This document shows positions 1-7,331 of a stretch of 15,348 bases of DNA, one piece after another. Location of the stretch: assembly GCA_900547565.1 (NCBI GenBank), contig URHI01000034.1, forward strand, positions 1 to 15,348, in the 5' to 3' direction. Every line of letters begins with the position of its first letter. Positions within the stretch are counted from its first letter, which is position 1. Origin of the DNA: an uncultured Eubacteriales bacterium (GTDB lineage: Bacteria; Bacillota; Clostridia; Oscillospirales; CAG-272). The notes under the pieces were generated by a model, which was given only the letters and a program-made list of their open reading frames with translations, searched no databases and was not told where the DNA came from. The position numbers and the translations under genes are program-made.

Positions 1-3000
1 CCGTCGTTACGGCAGGGTCGCCGGTCGTGCCGGGCGCCGTTGTGTCGGGTGTCATCGGAGCGGTAGTATCGGGCGTTGTCGGTGTGGGTGGCGTCGGAAG
101 CACCTGCGTGCTTAAGACGACTGCCGTGGCGGACGTGCCTTCGCCACTGTCGGGTGTGCCGCGAAGGATCAGGCGACATGACAAAATTGAACCTACATCA
201 TCAAGCGTGGGAATGTAGCTGTCCGTCACTGCGCCCGGTATAACGTGCCCGTCGCGCAACCACTGGTAGCAGAGCGTCACGGATCCGATATCCCATATAT
301 CCGATGTGACCTCCGCACGGTAAGTGCCTGCCGATTCACTGACGCCGACCGCGGCCCGAACAGCCTGTTCCTTTCCGTCCTCAACGCGAAGCTCCAGCGA
401 ATACAAAGACATAACTGCGCCGCCGAGCAATCCGAATGAGTATGTCCCGGCCGACTTCTGACAGCTGACATCGGTACCGTTGGGCTGTGTGAGTGTCAGC
501 TTTCCGGATTCCAGGTCAAAACTGAACTTCCAGTTGTTGGCCGATCTCAGCCATGACGGATCCGATACATCCACCGCCTGTCCTCCGAACGTGAAGCCGC
601 TGTCGCCGACGCTGAGAATTCCAGGAATTATGTCGCCGTTGCTGCTGAAATCGGCGCGCAGATCAAGCTCAAAGCTGTTGTCACCGAAGACGATCGGGCT
701 TGACAGCGTCAGTCGTGTCGCATCGTCGAACACATAGCCGAAATCGCTTTGCACAAAGTTGACAGAGCCTTTTATGGCCGTCATGGTGTAGTTGCCGCTG
801 TCATCGGTGAGCGAATTGTTGAAGTTGAAGATTATTCTGTCGCCTGTGCCACGGTTGACACCCTTCTGCTCTACCAAGATGTAGTCGATAAGCGCCGAGT
901 TGGATGCGCCGGTCGTGCCGGAAACGCCTGAGTTGGTGAACTTCAGCGCCGAATTCATTGCCTTGCTTGCTACACTGACGCCGTCCCGGAACAGAGTAAC
1001 CGTGCCGGCTGAGGCATTGTAGTCGATGCGCCAGGTGTGCGGTTGTGTGAAATCTGCAGGGGATACTGTCAGCTTGACATATTGTGACGAGCTTAAACGC
1101 ACGCGGAAGCCGGGGTCGGACACATTGGCGAAAATGGTGTTGGAGCCATCGGCGCTGTTGAGTATGCCGGTGTTTTTGGAGAATGTTCCGCGCACCTCAA
1201 ATGTCCAGTCGTACGAGGGTGAGAGCTGTATTTCATCAAACGAAAAATTGTTGGAGGCGTATTTGAGCTGAACAGACTCAGCGCCGAAGCTGCCGCCCTG
1301 GGCGCTCAGCGTGACAAGACCGTTCTGCTCTGTCAGCGTGTTTTCAAAATCAAAGCTGTAGCTGCCTGACTCCTGCCGGTTGTACCACACGCGGAGGCTG
1401 TCGAGTGACGCGAACTTGCCGGCTGTCGTTATGCTGCCGGTGCGGCCTATCTGTGACAGCGTCATGGGGCCGGGGAGAATTTCGGTGGACTGCAGCTCGC
1501 CGTCGCGGTAGAGATAAAGCAAGTTCAACTCGGCACGGTAATAAAGCCGCCAGGTATTCATGGTATAGAGATCGTCGGTGTTGCGGACCGACAGCGTAAT
1601 GGCGGTTCCCTCATTTCCGGTCGCGCCGTAACGTACCTTGAAGCCCTTGGTAGTGCCGTCCGACAGATTGATATACACCTGCGCAGAGTTGTCGGGGCTG
1701 CCGATAACGGCAAACTGTTTGGAGTCGCCCTCCAGCCGCATGGTAAACTCGATAAGCCAATCTGAGGTCGTACGCAGACGTATCGGTTCACTCATGGCGT
1801 ACCATGTGACACCGTCAGTAAAGGTTAGCGCGGTGGTTTCTTGAGTATACTTTTCAGCACCGTCCCGAAGCTCCAGCGTGATACTTCCGGCGTTGGGTGT
1901 CAGACTGCCGTTGAAATCCCAGCTGAGCGCCGGAGCGGAAGCCGGCACGGCCACAGCACCGTCCGGATATTTGCAGTCGGGTGCAAGTGCCTGAGCAGCG
2001 GTGTTCTGTGCCATAAGGCGGCCGCACAGGTTGTGGCCGGCCTGCGACAGATGCAGATTATCGCTGTTGATCAGCTCCGGATCTGCCTGAATATACGGCT
2101 TCATCTCACAGCCCATATAGATGTTGTCCATCTCGGATACTATTCGGTTGTGCTGTGAACGTATCCAGCTGGTATAGGCGCGGTCAGAGGAGAAATACTC
2201 GAATATGGTGCCGAATTCAAAATCCATTTCGGTCAGGAGATTGTTGAAGGTGGCAGTCACCTTGGCGTAGTAGTCGGCATTGAAATTTGAGCCTGTATCG
2301 GCCGAGCCGTGGTTGAAGTAGAAAAATTCGCGGTATATCTCGAAACGGTCGTTGTCGGCCATAAGCGCTTTGACACGGTTATATTCTTTTTGGGCTCCGA
2401 CATATGTTGCACCGTTTGCCTGCCATGCGGCAATGTTGATGCCGGGGTCGGCGGCGTTGATGAACAGTATTTTTTCGCCCGTGGTCGAATACCACTCGTT
2501 GGCAAATGAGCCGCGCACGCCCGGCACTGCGGTGCCGGTCCCTGCGGTTGTTGCCAGACTTATCGGATTTGTGTTGGAGTTGGCAGCCTGTGTGTTGCCG
2601 TCATATCCGATGTCGTAGGCGGTGCCGGGCTTGACACGCTCGGACAGCGTGGCATCGCCGCCCCGGCCGTAGGCATTACTCTGACCTGCAGACATGACGA
2701 TGTCTATCTGTGCCTTGACTATTTTGTCGATCTTCAGCGTCGCCGAAGTGCCCGAGTCCGACGTGGCGGTGATGGTGATGGGTGAGTCGGTCACGGCCTT
2801 GGCGGTGATGACACCGGTTGTGCTTACCGTAGCTGCCGGATTGTCGGAGCTGAAGCTGATCTTTCCCTCAAGTCCGTGGTCAAATGTGTAAACGTCATCA
2901 TATTGAAGCACAAAGCCAAGCTCTGCCGAGCGGATAAAATGCACACGGTAGACTGAGGTCATGCCGTCTGCAGTTGCTGTCACGTAGCCGTAGCCGTCGT

Positions 3001-3271
3001 TCTCTCCGTCGGCCAGAGCTGCCTTGTACACTCGGACGGTCACGCCGTCTGGGGCAGTGGCACTAAGGCGCGGTATACGTGGGCGACCGGAGGGAAGAAA
3101 TACGGTGTAATTGTATTGCTCCGGCGAAAAATCAAGACTGTAGCCACCGTCAAGCGACAGTGAAGTCAGGCGCGGTGCCGCTGTGTCCTGCGCCGCTGCG
3201 GGAAGAGACAGCAGTGTCAACGTGAGCACAAGTGCGATCATGGCGGCCGTCAGCCGCGGGAGTGATTTCAT
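1..3271 (-). CDS. Exported modular SGNH / sialate-O-acetylesterase-like protein (3'-truncated by window edge)
   Basis: The frame is open for 1090 codons from the ATG at 3271 to the left edge, so the C-terminus is missing. Seen: signal peptide (residues 1-27, AAA|Q); a cadherin-like beta-sandwich (about 34-112, with SLSLDGGYSLDFSPEQYNYTV); a Big2-like domain (about 113-183); an SGNH esterase domain (about 187-430) with GQSN (Ser198) and a late D-x-x-H (Asp404, His407); two or three LamG-like beta-sandwich modules (about 445-930); an Ig-like segment with CYQWLRDG; then a Thr/Pro-rich linker with PDTTAP repeats. Family knowledge: such esterases remove O-acetyl groups from sugars such as sialic acid or acetylated polysaccharides, and LamG modules often bind glycans. 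The usual WxQGExD block reads NHGSAD (321-325), so activity or specificity may differ. It starts 18 bp after the sulfatase stop, with GGAG at 3282-3285, so it is probably cotranscribed. A C-terminal surface anchor is expected beyond the edge. Confidence 0.85.
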   Translation of the reverse strand, partial: MKSLPRLTAAMIALVLTLTLLSLPAAAQDTAAPRLTSLSLDGGYSLDFSPEQYNYTVFLPSGRPRIPRLSATAPDGVTVRVYKAALADGENDGYGYVTATADGMTSVYRVHFIRSAELGFVLQYDDVYTFDHGLEGKISFSSDNPAATVSTTGVITAKAVTDSPITITATSDSGTSATLKIDKIVKAQIDIVMSAGQSNAYGRGGDATLSERVKPGTAYDIGYDGNTQAANSNTNPISLATTAGTGTAVPGVRGSFANEWYSTTGEKILFINAADPGINIAAWQANGATYVGAQKEYNRVKALMADNDRFEIYREFFYFNHGSADTGSNFNADYYAKVTATFNNLLTEMDFEFGTIFEYFSSDRAYTSWIRSQHNRIVSEMDNIYMGCEMKPYIQADPELINSDNLHLSQAGHNLCGRLMAQNTAAQALAPDCKYPDGAVAVPASAPALSWDFNGSLTPNAGSITLELRDGAEKYTQETTALTFTDGVTWYAMSEPIRLRTTSDWLIEFTMRLEGDSKQFAVIGSPDNSAQVYINLSDGTTKGFKVRYGATGNEGTAITLSVRNTDDLYTMNTWRLYYRAELNLLYLYRDGELQSTEILPGPMTLSQIGRTGSITTAGKFASLDSLRVWYNRQESGSYSFDFENTLTEQNGLVTLSAQGGSFGAESVQLKYASNNFSFDEIQLSPSYDWTFEVRGTFSKNTGILNSADGSNTIFANVSDPGFRVRLSSSQYVKLTVSPADFTQPHTWRIDYNASAGTVTLFRDGVSVASKAMNSALKFTNSGVSGTTGASNSALIDYILVEQKGVNRGTGDRIIFNFNNSLTDDSGNYTMTAIKGSVNFVQSDFGYVFDDATRLTLSSPIVFGDNSFELDLRADFSSNGDIIPGILSVGDSGFTFGGQAVDVSDPSWLRSANNWKFSFDLESGKLTLTQPNGTDVSCQKSAGTYSFGLLGGAVMSLYSLELRVEDGKEQAVRAAVGVSESAGTYRAEVTSDIWDIGSVTLCYQWLRDGHVIPGAVTDSYIPTLDDVGSILSCRLILRGTPDSGEGTSATAVVLSTQVLPTPPTPTTPDTTAPMTPDTTAPGTTGDPAVTT

Positions 3272-3289
3272 AGCTATGTATCTCCGTAT

Positions 3290-5155
3290 TTATACTAAGG
3301 TATATTTTTTGTTGAACTGTCGGCAGAATTTTTCGGCGACACTGCCGGGTGTGACCTCGAGCGTCAACTCGGGGCACTCGTCAAATGCCGATTCCGAGAT
3401 CCGGGTAACGCTTGCCGGAATACGTATACGGCGCATTGAGCGCGCCCTGTAAAACGCCCCCGCCATTATGGTGGTACAGCCGTCAGGGATGTCAAGCTCT
3501 TCAACTGCGCACTCGGAAAAAGCGCCGTTGTTTATCTGCTCAAGCGTATCCGGCAGACTGACACGGCGCAGATTGTACGCACCGTAAAACACATAGTCCA
3601 TCATGACCTTTACGCCGTGCGCCACGGTGTAGCTGTCGCGCGGGTCGTAAATGGGATAAAAGGCAAAGCGCTCGCCGCCATCCAGATAAAGCGGCTCGTC
3701 GGCGGGACGGTGAGCTGAGTCACCGTAGGGGCAGTCGTCGAACTTTTGGTTGGCACCGCGCCAGACACGGCGGCGGTATATCCAGTCGCGGTCGGCAAGT
3801 GAAACGGGCGGGAAGCTGTCGCCTATTGACTGCATGTGACGGTCCGTCCAGGCGCGCAGCCTGCCGAGCAGCTCGGAATACGCCGGGTCGGATGCCAGAT
3901 TGTGCATCTGATAGGGATCGCGCTGATTGTCGTACAGGTGCTCCTCGGCATCGCGCAGCCATATGCCGTAGGTGTAGTTTTTGTTGCGTATGGCGCGCCA
4001 TTCATAACCGTCGGCATAAATTGCGACCGAGCCGGTACCCTGCATGAAGGCAAATTCAGGCGCGTTGCTGTCACGCTCGCAAAGCAGCCCCGACATGTCC
4101 ATCCCCTCGACCTCGGCGGGAATGGGCAGGTCAAGCATGCCGAGCAGTGTAGGCATGATGTCAACGGTGGAGATGGGGGCATCGCACTTGCGGGCATGTG
4201 CGCCTCCCGGCAGACGTATGAGAAACGGTACCCGTGCCGCTTCATCGTAAAACACGCTTTTCTGCCGACGACCGTGCGAGCCGAAGCATTCGCCGTGATC
4301 GGAGGTGAACACGACAATTGTATTTTTGTCAAGCCCGTATTCACGAAGCGCTGCCATTATGCGGCCGACGTTGTCGTCAACATTTGCTATCATGGCCTCG
4401 TAAATGCGCCGCCATTCCGGCAGACGCGCCCTTGTGCCGTCCGACAGATGCGCCCAGATGTCTCCGTGCGGGTCATCTTCTGTCGAAAAGTTGGGCGGAT
4501 TGGGAAAATCGGCGCCCTCAAGACGGTTGTAGCATTCCTCGGGTACATTGTCGCGCCGCCAAGGGCCGTGAGGTGTGCTGTAGGACAGAAACATGGCGAA
4601 CGGCCGGTCGGGGTGCTCGCTGTAATATTTCATGCGGTCAATGCACAGGTCGGTCTGGACGTCGGGCATGTAGCGGTCGCCGGCGCATATGCGCTCGGGA
4701 GTGTCAAGGTGATAAAATGCCAGATCGCCGTAATAGGCGTGCGAAAATCCGTAGGCGGCCCAGTAGTCATCAAAGCCGAGCCGGTGTTCTCCGGGCGGTG
4801 TGAATGAGTTCTTGGGATCGTAGAAGTTGCGCAGCTCGTCGCTGTACAGGTGCCACTTGCCTATGTAGGCCGAACGGTAGCCGTTTTCGGTCAGCACGTG
4901 ACCGATGCAGCGCTGATGCGGGTTGAAGCGTATTTCATTTATCACCATTCCGTTCGAGGTGCAGTTGCGGCCGGTGAAAAGGCAGGCGCGGTAGGGTCCG
5001 CATACGGGGTTGGATGACACAGCCTCGGTCATGTTGACGCTTTCAGATGCCATGGCATCGAGATTGGGGCAGATGTGGTGTGTGCCGCCGGCATAGTCGG
5101 GAATGTCATAGCGCATCTGGTCGGCGAACACATACAGAAGATTGTAGCGCGGCAT
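3290..5155 (-). CDS. Cytosolic Cys-type sulfatase with C-terminal BspA-like leucine-rich repeats
   Basis: A 621-residue alkaline-phosphatase-fold sulfatase. Seen: metal-binding FADQMRYD (Asp12, Gln13); sulfatase signature C-G-P-Y-R at 52-56, where Cys52 would be oxidised to formylglycine; GKWH (Lys100, His102); STPHGPW (His196); TSDHGE (Asp286, His287). All main catalytic blocks are intact. There is no signal peptide or membrane segment, so it should act in the cytosol on imported sulfated sugars. Cys52 implies maturation by an anaerobic radical-SAM sulfatase-maturating enzyme, which is not in this window. Residues about 514-621 carry roughly three LRR_5 units of about 22 residues (for example SLPDTLEQINNGAFSEC and IPASVTRISESAFDEC), an unusual addition for a cytosolic sulfatase. 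It is the first gene of the leftward operon, with AAGGAG at 5167-5172 and a strong regulated promoter upstream. The DQ-R-D start resembles choline-sulfatase/arylsulfatase-like branches; the substrate is unknown. Confidence 0.93.
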   Translation of the reverse strand: MPRYNLLYVFADQMRYDIPDYAGGTHHICPNLDAMASESVNMTEAVSSNPVCGPYRACLFTGRNCTSNGMVINEIRFNPHQRCIGHVLTENGYRSAYIGKWHLYSDELRNFYDPKNSFTPPGEHRLGFDDYWAAYGFSHAYYGDLAFYHLDTPERICAGDRYMPDVQTDLCIDRMKYYSEHPDRPFAMFLSYSTPHGPWRRDNVPEECYNRLEGADFPNPPNFSTEDDPHGDIWAHLSDGTRARLPEWRRIYEAMIANVDDNVGRIMAALREYGLDKNTIVVFTSDHGECFGSHGRRQKSVFYDEAARVPFLIRLPGGAHARKCDAPISTVDIMPTLLGMLDLPIPAEVEGMDMSGLLCERDSNAPEFAFMQGTGSVAIYADGYEWRAIRNKNYTYGIWLRDAEEHLYDNQRDPYQMHNLASDPAYSELLGRLRAWTDRHMQSIGDSFPPVSLADRDWIYRRRVWRGANQKFDDCPYGDSAHRPADEPLYLDGGERFAFYPIYDPRDSYTVAHGVKVMMDYVFYGAYNLRRVSLPDTLEQINNGAFSECAVEELDIPDGCTTIMAGAFYRARSMRRIRIPASVTRISESAFDECPELTLEVTPGSVAEKFCRQFNKKYTLV

Positions 5156-5185
5156 ATTTTATGTTACTCCTTAATTATTGCTGAT

Positions 5186-5198
5186 CCTGTAATACAGG
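5186..5198. promoter_or_regulatory. GntR/FadR-type operator, leftward promoter
   Basis: Perfect inverted repeat CCTGT-AAT-ACAGG. It contains the GT-N3-AC core typical of FadR-subfamily GntR operators. It begins 10 bp past the leftward -10 box, about +5 to +17, where binding would block initiation. A near-identical site sits at the rightward promoter (5385-5397). The likely ligand is the GntR/FCD protein encoded at 6586-7311. Confidence 0.75.
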
Positions 5199-5208
5199 TA
5201 CATTAATT

Positions 5209-5237
5209 ATTGTATCATAATGAAACCGGAATGTCAA
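5209..5237 (-). promoter_or_regulatory. Sigma-A promoter of the leftward sulfatase operon
   Basis: On the minus strand, TTGACA (5237-5232), a 17-bp spacer and TACAAT (5214-5209) give one mismatch to consensus. Transcription should start near 5202, leaving a leader of about 45 nt before the sulfatase ATG. Confidence 0.8.
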
Positions 5238-5267
5238 ATAAAATGGAGGTGGGATTTATCGTCGATG

Positions 5268-5284
5268 TGAACAAAAATTGTTCA
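5268..5284. promoter_or_regulatory. Additional 17-bp inverted repeat between the divergent promoters
   Basis: TGAACAA-AAA-TTGTTCA is a perfect 7+3+7 dyad in the gap between the two -35 boxes. Its sequence differs from the CCTGT/ACAGG operators, so a different protein would bind if it is functional. It could also be a chance AT-rich palindrome. Confidence 0.35.
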
Positions 5285-5344
5285 AAAACGCTGTGCAAAC
5301 CGCTGAAATAAGCGTAGATTAACAGCGAAACATGCAACCGGGGG

Positions 5345-5373
5345 TTGACAGAGAGGAGGGTTGATGCTATAAT
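5345..5373 (+). promoter_or_regulatory. Consensus sigma-A promoter of the rightward operon
   Basis: TTGACA (5345-5350), 17-bp spacer, TATAAT (5368-5373): an exact match to the consensus. The start of transcription should lie near 5380, giving a leader of about 45 nt before the lipoprotein start. A promoter this strong suggests the operon is controlled mainly by repression. Confidence 0.88.
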
Positions 5374-5374
5374 C

Positions 5375-5397
5375 TGTAATACAACCTGTAAAACAGG
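5375..5397. promoter_or_regulatory. Tandem GntR/FadR-type operators at the rightward start site
   Basis: Two dyads in a row: TGT-AAT-ACA (5375-5383) over the predicted +1, and CCTGT-AAA-ACAGG (5385-5397) just downstream, with centres 12 bp apart. The second matches the leftward operator at 12 of 13 positions. Repressor bound here would occlude the promoter and, because the regulator is the second gene of this operon, would autoregulate it. Confidence 0.75.
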
Positions 5398-5409
5398 TAT
5401 ACAGCTAAA

Positions 5410-5415
5410 AAAGGA
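5410..5415 (+). promoter_or_regulatory. Ribosome binding site that fixes the start at 5425
   Basis: AAAGGA lies 9 bp before ATG 5425 but only 3 bp before the upstream in-frame GTG 5419, so the ATG is the better start. Confidence 0.7.
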
Positions 5416-5424
5416 CTCGTGCCC

Positions 5425-6582
5425 ATGAAAAAGATAAAAGTCTTAGCCGCGCTGTTACTGTGTGTAGCCGTGCTGGCTGCCTGCGAGGATGCCAAAACGC
5501 CCGGAGATACAACGACGGATACATCGGCTGCAACGGACACCACAGTCAATACAATACTGCCGGAGGATACGACCGCTCCTGCTGACACCACAACTTTGAA
5601 GCCGGCTGATACCACGACCGCCAAGCCTGCCGAAAAACGGCTCGGCGCAGCTGCCAAATACCGGCTGTACGACCTGCCGGTCGACCGCGCCGTCCAGCAG
5701 TTTGCACTTTTGCGCGCTGATGACGGAATGTACATATTCGCCGTTCAGCGGGTGGATTCAACGCTGTATCTTTCGCGCCTGCGCGTAGGGAACGACGGAA
5801 TTTCGGCTAGACTGGTCGACAGCGTCCGGCTTGACGGCTACGGACATGGTGAGTCGCTGGACCTTGCCGTAGTTGACGGAAACGTATATTTATATGCAGC
5901 CAGCGGAGCCAATACGATCACAAGCTATGCCTGGGCGACTACCGTTACGCGACTGCGTTATGACGAGGGCCGCGTCACCGATGAGCACGTGATAAGCGGC
6001 TTTCAATTCGCCACGGCTACCGGTCAGATACTACATGCCGATGCAACTCCATATCGTGTCAACTTCGCGCTTGATACCGACTCGGATATGCTGGCATTTT
6101 ACATACGGACCGACAAAAACAACACCGGCAAAAACGGTTATTACTATGTAGTAGCTTATCGCCTGTCTGCAATTAACGCCATGCTCGACAACGGCGACAT
6201 GTCACTGGCAAACGCGTACGATGCCTTTCTCGGGACCACCGGCGCCCGCTCTGTCGAGGATATATGCTACAACTCCAGCTTCCAGGGGCTTGAGGTGGAC
6301 GACGGCGGCAATATTTACATTATCGGCGGCGGCACCAAAATCCGGCCTCAGCTGACCCGCTTTGCCCTTGAGGACGGCAAGATCAGCCGCAAAAAAGTTA
6401 CAGACATCGACTGGATAGAAACCGTGCTGCTTCGCAACCGCAACTTTGCCGCCGCGACCTCGTTCGTAGAGATCGAGGGGCTGACATTTTTCGAGGGCGC
6501 GCTTTACTGCTCCTTCAATCCGGCCGTGTCCGACATATCTCCCAAAGACGGGACTGAAATTTTTATAATATCGGAAAAGTGA
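5425..6582 (+). CDS. Helveticin-J-like beta-propeller lipoprotein
   Basis: A 385-residue lipoprotein. Seen: lipobox LAAC with Cys20 as the acylated residue, then a Thr-rich linker (about 24-68) with four or five DTT/DTTT units, then an all-beta domain (about 75-385). The domain has repeated blade-like blocks: GHGESLDLA (140-148), a YAWATTVTRL strand (168-177), NFALDTDSDMLAFYI, SFQGLEVDDGGNIYIIGG (285-302) and FVEIEGLTF (347-355). From memory, this order and these motifs resemble the helveticin J family, whose members are five-bladed propellers known from lactobacillus bacteriocins that bind cell-surface polymers. No search was possible, so this is a fold-level inference. Here it would sit on the outer face of the membrane, perhaps as a glycan-binding receptor rather than a toxin. 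It is the first gene of the rightward operon, 3 bp before the regulator gene. Confidence 0.8.
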   Translation: MKKIKVLAALLLCVAVLAACEDAKTPGDTTTDTSAATDTTVNTILPEDTTAPADTTTLKPADTTTAKPAEKRLGAAAKYRLYDLPVDRAVQQFALLRADDGMYIFAVQRVDSTLYLSRLRVGNDGISARLVDSVRLDGYGHGESLDLAVVDGNVYLYAASGANTITSYAWATTVTRLRYDEGRVTDEHVISGFQFATATGQILHADATPYRVNFALDTDSDMLAFYIRTDKNNTGKNGYYYVVAYRLSAINAMLDNGDMSLANAYDAFLGTTGARSVEDICYNSSFQGLEVDDGGNIYIIGGGTKIRPQLTRFALEDGKISRKKVTDIDWIETVLLRNRNFAAATSFVEIEGLTFFEGALYCSFNPAVSDISPKDGTEIFIISEK

Positions 6583-6585
6583 GCT

Positions 6586-7311
6586 ATGCAGAACAATTTC
6601 AACACCGAAATCAAAAGAGTAACAATGTATGAGCAGATAGCGGATCGGCTGGAGGAAATGATACTGTCCGACCATATCAGCGCCACCGACAAGCTGCCGT
6701 CCGAGCAGGCGCTTGCAACCAGCTTTGGTGTATCGCGCCCCGTCATACGCGAGGCGCTTATGCTGCTCAACGCACGAGGGCTTATTTCGCAGAAAAACGG
6801 TGAGGGTGCGTATATTTCTCAGCCGACAACAGAGGACTTTAACCGTACCGTCGGCAGAATGGTCAGAATGTCCGACATAGATATGTCATCACTGTTTGAG
6901 GTGCGTCTCGTGCTCGAGGTGCTGTCGGCACAGCTGGCGGCGAACAACGCCATTCCCGAGGATATTCAGGAGCTGAACCAGCTTGTAGATGAAATGAGCG
7001 GCGAAAAAGAGGACAAAGAAAAATTCGCCCGTGACGACACACGCTTCCATTCACGCATCGCCATGATCGGCGGAAACCGCATGCTGTATCTGTTCCTCAA
7101 TTCGCTGACCGAGCAGATAGCAACCATGATCGAGCATAACCTTATGCTGGACGGTGCCAATGAGGACGCCGAGCGTTATCACCGTAAGCTCATAGAGGCT
7201 ATAGCATCCGGCTCGCCCGAAAGTGCGGCAGACGTAATGCGCAGTCATATCATCATGTCAATGCGTAACGCCGAGCTGACACGCAAAAGAGTAAAAGATA
7301 AAAAGCATTGA
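6586..7311 (+). CDS. GntR-family transcriptional regulator, FadR/FCD subfamily
   Basis: A 241-residue one-component regulator. The N-terminal winged helix (about 14-78) has the GntR signature: LPSEQALATSFGVSRPVIREAL, then LNARGLISQKNGEGAYIS for the wing. The FCD ligand-binding helical domain covers about 100-230. Four residues fit the family's metal site in spacing: Asp151, His155, His199 and His221 (D-x3-H, then H-x21-H). FCD regulators commonly sense sugar acids or small carboxylates, which suits the aldolase encoded two genes later. It starts 3 bp after the lipoprotein stop with a weak GGAAAAG upstream, so translation may be coupled. It probably binds the CCTGT/ACAGG sites at 5186-5198 and 5375-5397, controlling both divergent operons and itself. 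The ATG at 6625 is a less likely start because it would trim the N-terminal extension of the winged helix. Confidence 0.95.
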   Translation: MQNNFNTEIKRVTMYEQIADRLEEMILSDHISATDKLPSEQALATSFGVSRPVIREALMLLNARGLISQKNGEGAYISQPTTEDFNRTVGRMVRMSDIDMSSLFEVRLVLEVLSAQLAANNAIPEDIQELNQLVDEMSGEKEDKEKFARDDTRFHSRIAMIGGNRMLYLFLNSLTEQIATMIEHNLMLDGANEDAERYHRKLIEAIASGSPESAADVMRSHIIMSMRNAELTRKRVKDKKH

Positions 7312-7331
7312 CCTGAAAGGCAAAAACAAGT

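Noticed and set aside
27..218. Small plus-strand Val/Gly-rich frame at the left edge
   Set aside because: It is the antisense of the Thr/Pro-rich linker of the large leftward exported protein, whose frame is open through the whole region.
3836..4807. Long open frame of 323 codons on the plus strand opposite the sulfatase
   Set aside because: It lies wholly within the sulfatase gene, which has every catalytic motif. The antisense frame shows no recognisable domain and no convincing ribosome site, and such frames are common opposite GC-rich coding DNA.
5290..5310. Catabolite-response-element-like sequence near TGCAAACCGCTG
   Set aside because: The spacing is off by one base from the cre consensus and the dyad is not symmetric.
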